A stretch of DNA of 64,000 nucleotides, from contig CAYUQO010000017.1 in assembly GCA_964446945.1 (NCBI GenBank), positions 1-64,000 on the forward strand, in the 5' to 3' direction. This stretch comes from CAIYRG01 sp964446945. GTDB lineage: Bacteria; Pseudomonadota; Alphaproteobacteria; Micropepsales; Micropepsaceae. Below are positions 50,785 to 59,624 of the stretch, one piece after another (position 1 is the stretch's first letter; the number at the start of each line of letters is the position of its first letter). The notes below the pieces were generated by a model. That model did no database searches and was not told where the DNA came from. It saw only the letters and a list, made by a program, of their open reading frames with translations. A program made the translations under genes and the position numbers.

Positions 50785-51609
50785 TCAGTTTCCGGTGGAC
50801 TTGATCACCGAAATGTCGGGCGCGTCTTCGGCCTTCATTCCGACGACATGGTAGCCGCAGTCGACATGCATCACTTCGCCGGTGATGCCGCGGGAGAGAT
50901 CGGACACCAGGAACAGCGCGGTGTCGCCGACCTCGTTGATTGTGACGGTGCGCCGGAGCGGTGAGTTGAACTCGTTCCACTTCAAAATATAGCGGAAGTC
51001 GCCAATGCCGGCCGCAGCGAGTGTGCGGATCGGACCCGCCGACAGCGCATTGACGCGGATTTTCTTTTTACCGAGATCTTCCGCGAGATAGCGCACGCTG
51101 GCTTCAAGGGCCGCCTTGGCGACGCCCATGACATTGTAATGGGGCATGACTTTCTCGGCGCCGTAATAGGTCAGCGTGAGCAGACTACCGCCATTGGCCA
51201 TCATCTTCTCGGCACGCTGCGCGACCGCGGTGAACGAGTAGCAGGAGATATTCATCGTCATCGCGAAATTCTCGGCCGTTGTGTCGACATAGCGGCCCTT
51301 GAGTTGTTCACGGTCCGAGAATGCGATGGCGTGGACGAGAAAATCGAGATGGTCCCACTTGCCGGCGAGTTGGGCAAACGCCTGATCGACGGAAGCGGCA
51401 GACGAAACATCGCAATCGATGACTGCGGCGGGATTGAGAGTTTCGACCAGTGGAAGCACGCGTTTTCTGAACGCGTCGCCCTGATAGGTGAAGGCCAGCT
51501 CCGCGCCGTGGGCAGCTACGGATTGCGCGATGCCCCAGGCAATCGAGCGGTCATTGGCCACACCCATGATGAGGCCACGCTTGCCCGCCAAAATGCCTGA
51601 ATTTGCCAT
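50785..51609 (-). CDS. fabI: Enoyl-[acyl-carrier-protein] reductase (NADH)
   Basis: Short-chain dehydrogenase-type reductase that completes each cycle of type II fatty-acid synthesis. The 274-residue protein has the NAD loop GLIMGVANDRSIAWGIAQ. The catalytic residues are Tyr158 and Lys165 in YNVMGVAK, with Tyr148 in TYYGAEK, matching E. coli Tyr156, Lys163 and Tyr146. Triclosan sensitivity would be expected. GGAGAAGG before ATG 51609 supports the start. The J-domain gene lies 61 bases upstream on the same strand. Confidence 0.97.
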   Translation of the reverse strand: MANSGILAGKRGLIMGVANDRSIAWGIAQSVAAHGAELAFTYQGDAFRKRVLPLVETLNPAAVIDCDVSSAASVDQAFAQLAGKWDHLDFLVHAIAFSDREQLKGRYVDTTAENFAMTMNISCYSFTAVAQRAEKMMANGGSLLTLTYYGAEKVMPHYNVMGVAKAALEASVRYLAEDLGKKKIRVNALSAGPIRTLAAAGIGDFRYILKWNEFNSPLRRTVTINEVGDTALFLVSDLSRGITGEVMHVDCGYHVVGMKAEDAPDISVIKSTGN

Positions 51610-51670
51610 GCGCCTTCTCCCAACCTTCAGTCCTCCTATAGCGGAGGGCACGGCGAGACGCTATGCGGCT

Positions 51671-52621
51671 TTATTTGAGACGGGAACGCGGATCGTACGA
51701 CTGTTCCCAGGATGCGGCAAATTGGTCGAGTTTCGAATCTACAGAATCGGGAAGCGTAATGATCAGCCGCGCATAAAGATCGCCAGCTGATTCGCCGCCG
51801 GAACCGGGCAAGCCTTTGCCCTTCAGACGCAGCACGCGCCCGCTGTTGGAATGCGGCGGAACCGTTACGGCAACCGGACCAGTCAATGTCGGCACTTGCA
51901 CCTTGGCGCCGAGAACAGCTTCCTTGAGCGACACCGGCAAATCCATGCGCAGGTCACGGCCGTCGCGTTCGAAGTAGGGATGCGGTGCGACTGCAATTTC
52001 AATCAGCGCATCTCCGGCCGGTCCGCCGCGCTCGCCTGGCGCACCTTGCCCGCGCAATCTGATCTGCTGCCCCTCCTTCACACCCGCGGGGATTCGCACT
52101 TCGAGTTCGCGGCCGTCGCCGGCGATGACTCGCCGGACACCTCCGGTCGCAGCCTCCTGCAAAGTCACCGTGGTTTTGAGTTGAATATCAGCGCCTCTGC
52201 GCGGCTGATTGCGGCGCCGTCCGCCGCCACCCAGCCCGCCGAGAATGTCGGAGAAGATATCCTCTGCATTGACGCCTTCGCCGCCGGACCAGTTGAATTC
52301 AAAACCTTGCGGACCGGCTTTTCCGGCGCGCCCACGCATGCCTTCAAAACCGCCACCGAACGGACCGCCGGGGCGAAAGCCCTGATCGAAACCCTTGGGC
52401 TGGCCATTGGCGTCGATTTCGCCACGGTCGAACTGCGCGCGCTTTTCCTTGTCCCCCAGCAATTCATAGGCGGCGCTGATCTCCTGGAATTTCTTGACCG
52501 CCTTGGGGTCATTGGCGTGGGTATCGGGGTGGTGCTTCTTGGCCAGCGAGCGGAAAGCCTTCTTGATTTCCGCGTCCGTTGCCTTGCGCGACACGCCGAG
52601 CACGTCATATGGATCACGCAT
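51671..52621 (-). CDS. J-domain co-chaperone of the CbpA type (DnaJ without zinc finger)
   Basis: The 316-residue protein has a J domain at ~1-65 (DPYDVLGVSRKATDAEIKKAFRSLAKKHHPD with the HPD motif that activates DnaK). A Gly/Phe/Arg-rich linker at ~85-145 follows, then two C-terminal beta-sandwich domains (RRGADIQLKTTVTLQEAATGG; VPTLTGPVAVTVPPHSNSGRVLRLKGKGLPG). The CxxCxGxG zinc-binding repeats of DnaJ are absent, so CbpA class. Divergent from pdxH. Confidence 0.92.
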   Translation of the reverse strand: MRDPYDVLGVSRKATDAEIKKAFRSLAKKHHPDTHANDPKAVKKFQEISAAYELLGDKEKRAQFDRGEIDANGQPKGFDQGFRPGGPFGGGFEGMRGRAGKAGPQGFEFNWSGGEGVNAEDIFSDILGGLGGGGRRRNQPRRGADIQLKTTVTLQEAATGGVRRVIAGDGRELEVRIPAGVKEGQQIRLRGQGAPGERGGPAGDALIEIAVAPHPYFERDGRDLRMDLPVSLKEAVLGAKVQVPTLTGPVAVTVPPHSNSGRVLRLKGKGLPGSGGESAGDLYARLIITLPDSVDSKLDQFAASWEQSYDPRSRLK

Positions 52622-52716
52622 CAATCCAATCCCTTCGACACCACCTATATAGGTGGCCGAGGGCACCCTCGTTAAGTCCCACGCTTCTGGTTCGGACGGG
52701 ACAAAGGGAAATCACA

Positions 52717-53334
52717 GTGAGTAATCAGGCCCAGGCAGCACAGAAACCGGCTACGGAAGACCCGATCGAGCTGTTCCAGCAGTGGTTCGCCGAAGCCCAG
52801 GGCAGTGAACTCAACGATCCCAATGCGATGGCTTTGGCAACGGCCGATGCAGAGGGCCTGCCGGATGTGCGCATGGTCCTGCTGAAACATGTCGACCGCG
52901 AAGGTTTCGTTTTCTACACCAATTTTGAGAGCGCCAAGGGCGTGCAACTGGCGGGGAACCCAAAGGCCGCCGTCTGCTTTCACTGGAAATCGCTGCGGCG
53001 CCAGGTGCGGGTGCGTGGTCCAGTGGCGCAGGTCAGCGCTGCCGAAGCCGATGCTTATTTTGCCAGCCGTCCGAAGGACAGCCAGATCGGTGCCTGGGCC
53101 TCGCAGCAGTCCCGCGCGATGGAAGGCCGTTTCGCGCTCGAAAAGGAGATTGCGCGCTACGCAGCCAAGTTCGCGCTGAGTGCGGTGCCGCGGCCGCAAT
53201 ATTGGTCGGGATACCGGATCCGGCCGCTGACGATCGAGTTTTGGCGTGACCGGCCGTTCCGGCTGCACGAACGCGCAGTCTATCGCCGCGGCGATTTTGC
53301 GGCGCCATGGACCGTCGAGCACTTGTTTCCCTGA
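52717..53334 (+). CDS. pdxH: Pyridoxine/pyridoxamine 5'-phosphate oxidase
   Basis: FMN-dependent oxidase that makes pyridoxal 5'-phosphate. The 205-residue product is of typical length. It starts at GTG 52717 with AAGGGA upstream. Motifs are PNAMALATADAEGLPDVRMVLLK, GFVFYTNFESAKG (FMN binding), FHWKSLRRQVRVRG, and the closing block ending WSGYRIRPLTIEFWRDRPFRLHER with substrate-binding Arg residues. Confidence 0.96.
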   Translation: MSNQAQAAQKPATEDPIELFQQWFAEAQGSELNDPNAMALATADAEGLPDVRMVLLKHVDREGFVFYTNFESAKGVQLAGNPKAAVCFHWKSLRRQVRVRGPVAQVSAAEADAYFASRPKDSQIGAWASQQSRAMEGRFALEKEIARYAAKFALSAVPRPQYWSGYRIRPLTIEFWRDRPFRLHERAVYRRGDFAAPWTVEHLFP

Positions 53335-53344
53335 ATCGGTATCA

Positions 53345-53365
53345 ACCCGCCCCTTGGGGGCGGGT
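53345..53365. terminator. Hairpin terminator between pdxH and rluB
   Basis: ACCCGCCCC/GGGGGCGGGT-type palindrome, nine pairs around a two- to three-base loop. It sits 10 bases after the pdxH stop in a convergent intergenic region. No T-run follows on either strand. Likely a bidirectional, GC-rich terminator. Confidence 0.5.
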
Positions 53366-53446
53366 CGAAATGCGGAGCGTTTCGGGGCGGGGACAGCGAG
53401 CGAAGCGAGCGCATTGGCGGGACTTCCGCTCACCGTCAGATTTAGC

Positions 53447-54214
53447 TCATTCCGCTTGGCGGCCTTTTCGCGTCTCGCCGAGTTGCTCGCGCCAGACTTT
53501 GCCCGGGATTTCGGCCACCGCACCCTCCGGCAAATGCCCCAGGTGAAAGGGCCCGAAGCTGATGCGAATCAGCCGTGCCACTTTCAGACCGAGATGCTCC
53601 ATCAGCCGTTTGATCTCGCGATTCTTCCCCTCGCGCAGCGACACAGTTGCCCAGGAATATGGGCCCTTGCTGCGCTCCAGTTCGGCCTCGACCGGCTGAT
53701 AGCGCACGCCATCGACCGTGATTCCCCGCGCCAGTTGATCGAGCCGCCTCTGATCGACCGAACCGAAGAGCCGCACGCGATAGCGTCGCGCCCAGCCCTG
53801 GGACGGTAATTCGAGGCGGCGGGCGAGTTCTCCGTCATTGGTCAACAGCAGCAGGCCCTCGGAGTTGATGTCGAGCCGCCCAATGGAAATGGTCCGCGGC
53901 ATGTTCGGCGGCAGACGCGAAAACACCGTCGGGCGGCCTTCCGGATCGCGATGGGTCGTCACCAGGCCGGCGGGCTTGTGATAGCGCCAGAGTTTCGGCG
54001 GCGCGGCAGCAGCGAGGGGTTTGCCGTCAATCGTGACGAGCGTATCGGTTGTGACATTCAGTGCAGGGGAGGCGATGCGTTCGCCATTCACCGCAACCCG
54101 CCCTTCGGCGATCAGCTTCTCGGCATCGCGGCGCGAGCAGAAGCCAGACCGCGCGATCAGTTTGGCGATTCGCTCGCCGGCTTTCGGCTCTTCTTTCTCG
54201 GCATTTTTCGGCAT
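53447..54214 (-). CDS. rluB: RluB/RsuA-family 23S rRNA pseudouridine synthase
   Basis: The 255-residue enzyme has an N-terminal S4 RNA-binding domain (RIAKLIARSGFCSRRDAEKLIAEGRVAVNG). The catalytic domain carries the nucleophilic Asp in ISIGRLDINSEGLLLLTNDGE. KPAGLVTTHRDPEGRPTVF and LREGKNREIKRLMEHLGL are family marks. RluB, which modifies 23S U2605, is the usual alphaproteobacterial member, but the exact site is inferred. Divergent from tadA across 26 bases. Confidence 0.92.
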   Translation of the reverse strand: MPKNAEKEEPKAGERIAKLIARSGFCSRRDAEKLIAEGRVAVNGERIASPALNVTTDTLVTIDGKPLAAAAPPKLWRYHKPAGLVTTHRDPEGRPTVFSRLPPNMPRTISIGRLDINSEGLLLLTNDGELARRLELPSQGWARRYRVRLFGSVDQRRLDQLARGITVDGVRYQPVEAELERSKGPYSWATVSLREGKNREIKRLMEHLGLKVARLIRISFGPFHLGHLPEGAVAEIPGKVWREQLGETRKGRQAE

Positions 54215-54240
54215 GCGCTTGACGGGCTATCCTGTGTGTC

Positions 54241-54696
54241 ATGAAAGAACAAGACCTCGATTTCTTGAAGCTGGCGCTGGATCAGGCGAAAGCTGCCGGC
54301 GAGCGCGGCGAAGTGCCGGTCGGCGCCGTTCTGGTTTCGGCCGACGGCGAAGTTCTGGCGGTTGCGGGAAACTGCATTATCGAACTGCACGATCCCACGG
54401 CCCATGCGGAGATGCAGGTGTTGCGCGATGGCGCAGCGCGGTTGGGGAACGAGCGGCTGATCGGGACCACTCTGTATGTCAGCCTGGAGCCTTGCGCGAT
54501 GTGCGCGGCGGCGATCAGCTTCGCGCGCGTGACGCGGCTGGTTTACGCCGCGTCCGATCCCAAAGGTGGAGCGGTGGAGCATGGGCCGCGCTTCTTCGCC
54601 CAGCCGACCTGCCACCATCGCCCGGACATCGAACACGGCACATTGGCCGATGAAGCCGGCGAGTTGCTGCGCGCCTTTTTCCGCGCGCGGCGTTAA
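54241..54696 (+). CDS. tadA: tRNA(adenine-34) deaminase
   Basis: TadA converts A34 to inosine in tRNA-Arg(ACG). The 151-residue zinc deaminase has the His-Ala-Glu catalytic motif in HDPTAHAEMQVLRDG and the zinc Cys pair in SLEPCAMCAAAI. DPKGGAVEHG is typical of TadA rather than of cytidine deaminases. Confidence 0.95.
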   Translation: MKEQDLDFLKLALDQAKAAGERGEVPVGAVLVSADGEVLAVAGNCIIELHDPTAHAEMQVLRDGAARLGNERLIGTTLYVSLEPCAMCAAAISFARVTRLVYAASDPKGGAVEHGPRFFAQPTCHHRPDIEHGTLADEAGELLRAFFRARR

Positions 54697-55019
54697 GGTC
54701 GCTCAAGCGAAATAGTCAGCCATCAAAATCGCAATTATGCCGCTTGACCAGGTGCACGGATAGGTCTAGTCCTATGGTTATCGGTGATGTCTGCGCCCGG
54801 CCTGCCTGAGTGGCCCCCAAGGCGAAGCGGCGCATCCTGCTTTTCAGTACGCCAGTGTTAGCATGTTTTCGGAGCCTGTTCTAAATCGAGGCTCTGCCCA
54901 TTTCTTGCACTTTGTCTTACACTTTCGAATCGAAATCATCATGCAATTTCAAGCGTCTAACGTTCTAACACTTTGAATCCCGGATTTTTTCGAATGCGAA
55001 CTCGCGCTACGATAAGTAG
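54697..55019. other. Intergenic region, nothing recognised
   Basis: AT-rich compared with the flanks. It has a short hairpin ATAGG/CCTAT at 54760-54775. Near 54917 and 54965 there are two imperfect copies of a TAACACTTTGAATC-like sequence. No coding frame and no known RNA were recognised. Confidence 0.45.
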
Positions 55020-55640
55020 CTAAAACCAGGACGGCGCTAGGGCCGGAAATCCCATCAGCAATGTTTCGCGGCTTATGATGAGGCCGATGGCTGCGCCCAC
55101 CAGCACGTCGGAAAAGAAATGCGCGGTCAGCATGGCGCGGGTGAGAGCGAGCCACGTCGCCACGATCAGCCACAGCGGCGACAGCACTGGCCATATCGCA
55201 GACGCGATCACCGCGACGCAGAAGATGGTCATGGCATGGCCGGACGGAAAAGAGTCGTATTGCAGCTGCCAGGTGAAATAGCGAAAGCCGTAAAGCCCGT
55301 GCTGAAACTCATCACGTGGGCGGCGCCGACCGAGAAAAATCTTGATGCTGTGGAGGATCACGCTGGCGACGATGAAGCTTGAAAGCAGCGCAAGCGAGTA
55401 ATCCGAGATTTGCCGGAGCAGCGGGGTCCCGCGGTTGAACGTGATCAGCAACTGCACCGTCAGCCAGGCGATGAGGGCTGCGATAATCCATGGCAGGCCT
55501 TTGGCCCAGTCGGTGACGCGGAGCGCGAATTGAAACAGCGGGCGGTGCAGATGCTCGCGGCACCAATGCGCGCTCTGCCGGTCAATGCGGAAAAACAGCA
55601 GTCCCGCAATCAGAAACAGGATCGCCAGCGCCAGCAGCAT
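55020..55640 (-). CDS. PAP2-family membrane phosphatase
   Basis: The 206-residue integral membrane protein has all three phosphatase motifs: KIFLGRRRPRD (K-x6-RP), FPSGHAM (PSGH with catalytic His) and TRAMLTAHFFSDVLVG (R-x5-H-x3-D). Substrates could be undecaprenyl pyrophosphate, phosphatidate or phosphatidylglycerophosphate. The purD stop is seven bases upstream, and ATG 55640 lies just past it, so the two may be co-transcribed. Confidence 0.88.
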   Translation of the reverse strand: MLLALAILFLIAGLLFFRIDRQSAHWCREHLHRPLFQFALRVTDWAKGLPWIIAALIAWLTVQLLITFNRGTPLLRQISDYSLALLSSFIVASVILHSIKIFLGRRRPRDEFQHGLYGFRYFTWQLQYDSFPSGHAMTIFCVAVIASAIWPVLSPLWLIVATWLALTRAMLTAHFFSDVLVGAAIGLIISRETLLMGFPALAPSWF

Positions 55641-55647
55641 CGGGCGG

Positions 55648-56928
55648 TCAGGATTGTTGTTTTCGGGAGATCGCCCGCCAGCCGATATCCCGGCGACAAA
55701 ATCCCTCAGGCCAGTCGATGCAGCCGATCGCACGATAGGCCCGTTCCTGCGCAGTCACGACGTCATCACCGAGGGCGCAGATGTTCAACACACGGCCGCC
55801 ATCGGCATAGATCCGGCCATCGCGTTGAGTAGTGCCGGCGTGAAATATCTCCACTCCGGAGACTTGCCGCGCTTTGTCGAGGCCGCGGATTTCGCTGCCT
55901 TTGGCATATGCACCGGGATAGCCTTTGGCGGCCATCACGACACACAGCGCTGTTTCGCTGCGCCAGCGCAGATCAACGCTATCGAGGATTCCGTCGCGCG
56001 CGGCGATCAGAGCCGGCAGCAGATCCGATTTCAGCCGCAGCATCAGCACCTGACATTCCGGATCGCCAAAACGGCAGTTGAATTCAATCAGCTTTGGTCC
56101 GGATTTCGTGATCATCAGCCCGGCATAGAGCACGCCGCGATAGGGTGTGCCGCGCGCGCGCATTTCCGTGATCACCGGCTGTATCACCCGCGCGACAACG
56201 TCTTTTTCAATCTCGGCGTCGAGCACCGGCGCCGGCGAGTATGCGCCCATGCCGCCGGTATTCGGTCCGGTGTCGCCGTCATAGGCGCGCTTGTGATCCT
56301 GTGCGCCGGTGAGTGACAGGATATGTTCGCCGTCGCTGAGTGCAAACAGGCTTGCCTCTTCGCCTTCCAGGAATTCCTCGATGACCACTTCTTCTCCGGC
56401 TGCGCCAAATGCGCCGCCAAACATGGAATCGATTGCCGCCGTGGCTTCCGCGCGCGACTCCGCGATCACCACGCCTTTGCCCTGCGCCAGCCCGTCGACC
56501 TTGACCACCACCGGATAGCCCAGCGATTCGGCGAAAGCTCGCGCCGATTCGGCGTCCTTGCAGCGCCGGAAGGCCGGTCCCGGCACGCCTGCGGCTTCAC
56601 ACAATTCACGCGTGAAGCCCTTCGAGGATTCGAGCCGCGCCGCAGCCGCCGAAGGTCCCAGCGCCTTTATCCCGGCATCTTCGAGCCGGTCGGCGAGGCC
56701 CGCCGACAATGGCGCCTCGGGACCGATCACGACAAAGTCCACGCCATTGTCTTTGGCAAAAGCTGTGATCCGGTCGAGCTGCATGACGCCAATTGGCACG
56801 CATTCGGCGACTTCGGCGATGCCCGGATTGCCCGGCGCGCAAATCAGCCGCGAGACCAGCGGGCTCGCCGAAATCGCCCACGCCAGCGAGTGTTCTCGTC
56901 CGCCCGATCCGATGAGAAGAATGTTCAA
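55648..56928 (-). CDS. purD: Phosphoribosylamine-glycine ligase
   Basis: PurD joins glycine to phosphoribosylamine with ATP in purine synthesis. The 426-residue product counts from TTG 56928, which gives the canonical NILLIGSGGREHSLAWAI start. A further TTG at 56958 would add ten atypical residues. ATP-grasp motifs include FVVIGPEAPLSAGLADRL, VVVKVDGLAQGKGVVIAES, VVIEEFLEGEEASLFALSDG and GVLYAGLMITKSGPKLIEFNCRFGDPECQ (by position 281-309). Divergent from xseA. Confidence 0.95.
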   Translation of the reverse strand: MNILLIGSGGREHSLAWAISASPLVSRLICAPGNPGIAEVAECVPIGVMQLDRITAFAKDNGVDFVVIGPEAPLSAGLADRLEDAGIKALGPSAAAARLESSKGFTRELCEAAGVPGPAFRRCKDAESARAFAESLGYPVVVKVDGLAQGKGVVIAESRAEATAAIDSMFGGAFGAAGEEVVIEEFLEGEEASLFALSDGEHILSLTGAQDHKRAYDGDTGPNTGGMGAYSPAPVLDAEIEKDVVARVIQPVITEMRARGTPYRGVLYAGLMITKSGPKLIEFNCRFGDPECQVLMLRLKSDLLPALIAARDGILDSVDLRWRSETALCVVMAAKGYPGAYAKGSEIRGLDKARQVSGVEIFHAGTTQRDGRIYADGGRVLNICALGDDVVTAQERAYRAIGCIDWPEGFCRRDIGWRAISRKQQS

Positions 56929-56967
56929 GCCATCAATCCCGAAAATTATTGACGCCAATCACCGGAA

Positions 56968-58431
56968 ATGGGCTGTATCATGCGCGCCATGAGAGACGAA
57001 ACAATTTTGGATATCGGCGAACAGACTTCGCCGGCCACCGGCAATTTGCGTGAGTTTACGGTCAGCGAGCTCTCGAACCACTTGAAGCGGGCGGTCGAGG
57101 AAGGGTTTTCCTGGGTCCGGGTACGGGGCGAAATCTCCCGCGTGTCGCGCCATACCAGCGGCCATTGCTATTTCGATCTCAAGGATGACCGTTCGGTCCT
57201 CGCCTCGATCATCTGGAAGGGCACATTTCCCCGCATCAAGGTGAAGCCGGAACAGGGTCTGGAAGTGGTTTGCAGCGGGCGAATCACGACTTTTCCGGCG
57301 CAATCCAAATACCAGATCATCGTTGAGGAAATGGAGCTTGCCGGTCTCGGCGCGCTTATGGCGATGCTCGAGGCCCGGAAGAAGAAGCTGGCGGAAGAAG
57401 GGCTGTTTGACGCCACGCGCAAGAAGAAGATTCCGTTTTTGCCGGATGTGATCGGTGTCATCAGTTCGCCGACGGGTGCGGTGATTCGCGACATCATGCA
57501 CCGACTCACCGATCGCTGCCCGAGGCGGGTGCTGCTTTGGCCGGTGAATGTCCAGGGCGAGCGGGCGGCGAGCGATGTTGCGGCGGCGATTCGCGGGTTT
57601 AATGCATTTCCGCGCAATGGGCTGCCGCGCCCCGACGTGCTGATTGTCGCGCGCGGCGGAGGATCATTCGAGGACCTGTTGCCGTTCAGCGAAGAAGCCG
57701 TGGTGCGCGCCGCCGCCGAATCGGGAATTCCGCTGATTTCCGCAGTGGGGCACGAAACCGACACGACGCTGATCGACCATGCCGCCGACAAGCGCGCGCC
57801 GACGCCGAGTGCGGCGGCCGAAATGGCTGTGCCGGTGCTGCGCGATTGCGCCGAGCACGTAGTGGGCCTGCAGCAGCGGCAATTGCGCGCTGTCTCGCGT
57901 GCGATGGATCAGCGCCAGCGGCAACTGGCCGGGCTGGCGAGGTCCCTGCCACGGCTTGATTCACTCTTTGCATTGCCGCGGCAGCGCTTTGACGCCTGTT
58001 CGGGACGTTTGCGGCAGGCGCTGTTCGTCAATTTGCAGCGGCACCGGGGACGGTTTTCCCGCGCTTCGGCGATGCTTCGCCCGCGCGTCATTTCTGCCGA
58101 AATCGAGCGCGGTCAGGAATGCGTCGCCGATTACATGGCGCGGATGCAGCGCGCATTCGGTCACCGCGTCCATCGCGCGTCCACCAGTCTGGAAAGCTGT
58201 TCACGTATGCTGGAAAGCCTCAGCTACCGCGCGGTCCTGTCGCGCGGATTTGTCCTCGTCCGCGGCAAGGACGGCGCGTTGCGGCGGCGCGCTGCCACCG
58301 TGGAAGAGGGCGAGCGCCTGACGCTGACTTTCGCTGATGGTGATGTCAAAGCGGTGCGTGACGGCGCGGCGCCAAAATCGCGAAAAATTGGCTTCTTCCG
58401 CAGCAAGGCGCAGGGCGATCTGGGCTTGTAA
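56968..58431 (+). CDS. xseA: Exodeoxyribonuclease VII large subunit
   Basis: Catalytic subunit of exonuclease VII, partner of XseB (encoded 26 kb away at 30506). The 487-residue length is normal. An N-terminal OB-fold (FTVSELSNHLKRAVEEGFSWVRVRGEISR, HCYFDLKDD) leads to the catalytic core with VIGVISSPTGAVIRDI and DVLIVARGGGSFEDLLPF. SAVGHETDTTLIDHAADKRAPTPSAAAE comes next, then a long helical arm. ATGs at 56968, 56980 and 56989 are all possible starts. Confidence 0.95.
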   Translation: MGCIMRAMRDETILDIGEQTSPATGNLREFTVSELSNHLKRAVEEGFSWVRVRGEISRVSRHTSGHCYFDLKDDRSVLASIIWKGTFPRIKVKPEQGLEVVCSGRITTFPAQSKYQIIVEEMELAGLGALMAMLEARKKKLAEEGLFDATRKKKIPFLPDVIGVISSPTGAVIRDIMHRLTDRCPRRVLLWPVNVQGERAASDVAAAIRGFNAFPRNGLPRPDVLIVARGGGSFEDLLPFSEEAVVRAAAESGIPLISAVGHETDTTLIDHAADKRAPTPSAAAEMAVPVLRDCAEHVVGLQQRQLRAVSRAMDQRQRQLAGLARSLPRLDSLFALPRQRFDACSGRLRQALFVNLQRHRGRFSRASAMLRPRVISAEIERGQECVADYMARMQRAFGHRVHRASTSLESCSRMLESLSYRAVLSRGFVLVRGKDGALRRRAATVEEGERLTLTFADGDVKAVRDGAAPKSRKIGFFRSKAQGDLGL

Positions 58432-58459
58432 GGCTTGGTCCGCGGATTAAAATCGGCAC

Positions 58460-58684
58460 ATGAACCAGTTTGAACGCGACATCGGGGGGCGGCCCGCGGC
58501 CCTGCATTATCTCGACGGCGAGTACCGGGTGATCTCACCCGGCAGCTTTGTGATCTGCGCCGTCACGGGAGCCAAGATCCCGCTGGAGGCGCTGCGTTAT
58601 TGGAGCGTCGACCTGCAGGAAGCCTATGCCACGCCGGCGGCCGCCCTGAAGCGGTTCCAGGAAAAGGGTCTCACCCCGAAATAG
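58460..58684 (+). CDS. DUF2093-family small protein
   Basis: The 74-residue cytoplasmic protein contains the family core LHYLDGEYRVISPGSFVICAVTGAKIPLEALRYWSVDLQEAY (residues 14-54). The family is confined to alphaproteobacteria and sits next to xseA, as here, 28 bases downstream. No function is known. It overlaps the convergent acyltransferase gene by 14 bases. Confidence 0.88.
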   Translation: MNQFERDIGGRPAALHYLDGEYRVISPGSFVICAVTGAKIPLEALRYWSVDLQEAYATPAAALKRFQEKGLTPK

Positions 58685-59624
58685 CCGGCTGGCTGATCGC
58701 GCGTTTTCGAGCGGGCGCGTTCTCTTTCACCCAGCGCTTGTGAATCCAGAGCCATTCGCCAGGAGCATCGCGCACGCGCTCTTCAATGAAGCGATTGATT
58801 GCCGACGTCATGAGAAACACGTCGCGTTCGTGATCGCCGGTGTTTGGCGGATCGATGGCGGGATAGATATCCATGCGAAATTTTGCTCCACCCAGCCGGC
58901 GGTTCGCCACCGGCACGAGCGGTACTCCGAGTTTCAGCGCAATTGTCGCCGGGGCCGGCGTGGTGAATGCCTCCCTGCCGAAGAATGGTACGCGAATCCC
59001 CTCGCTGGCGCGCTGGTCCGCGAGCAGCAGGATCGTTTCACCTTTGCGCAGGATTGAGAAGACGCGAAGCAGGCTCTGCCCCTTCGAAATCTGCTCCTGC
59101 ATGCCTTTGCGCGTGCGCAAATCATCGAGCCATTTGCTGACATAGGGATTGTTGGCGGAGCGCACGATAACGGCGCCCTTCAGACCGTATTCGCGCGCGA
59201 CGATCGGCATGACCTCCCAGTTGCCGAAATGGGCTGAGAACAGAATCATGCCCTTACCCCGGGCAGTCGCGGCGTAGAAGTTCTCGCCACCGCTGACTTC
59301 GATGCGCGGATTGGGTCCGTTCCAGGAGATTTCGTCGAGATGGGCATATTCGGCCATCACGCGGCCGAGATTGTCCCACATCGTGTTCAGGATGGCGGCG
59401 ATTTCGGGTTCGGATTTTTCCGGATAAGCATCGCGCAAATTGCGTAACGGCCGGCGCGAGAGATAAGTGCGTCCGACCAGGTTGCGGCCGATCCAGCCGC
59501 CGACAGCCGATGCCCGGTCAATCCCGAACAGGCGGAAAAAGCCGATCACCGCAAAAAATCCCGCGGCTTCGATCCGATAGCGAAGCCGGCGCGAGAAACC
59601 GAGTTGTTCCAATTCAGCCGGCAT
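58671..59624 (-). CDS. LpxL/HtrB-family lipid A acyltransferase
   Basis: The 317-residue inner-membrane acyltransferase has the catalytic HxxxxE motif in ILFSAHFGNWEVMP. LLADQRASEGIRVPFFG and FRMDIYPAI are consistent with the lysophospholipid/lipid A secondary acyltransferase family. The gene starts inside the end of lpxK (11-base overlap) and finishes the lipid A/Kdo run. The acyl chain is not predictable. Confidence 0.9.
   Translation of the reverse strand: MPAELEQLGFSRRLRYRIEAAGFFAVIGFFRLFGIDRASAVGGWIGRNLVGRTYLSRRPLRNLRDAYPEKSEPEIAAILNTMWDNLGRVMAEYAHLDEISWNGPNPRIEVSGGENFYAATARGKGMILFSAHFGNWEVMPIVAREYGLKGAVIVRSANNPYVSKWLDDLRTRKGMQEQISKGQSLLRVFSILRKGETILLLADQRASEGIRVPFFGREAFTTPAPATIALKLGVPLVPVANRRLGGAKFRMDIYPAIDPPNTGDHERDVFLMTSAINRFIEERVRDAPGEWLWIHKRWVKENAPARKRAISQPAISG

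Noticed and set aside
54697..55019. Possible signal recognition particle RNA or other small RNA after tadA
   Set aside because: The conserved GGAAGCAGCC-type core was looked for and not found; only a weak five-pair hairpin is present.
30506..58431. Separated xseA and xseB as an anomaly
   Set aside because: The two exonuclease VII genes lie apart in many bacteria, so the distance itself is not remarkable.
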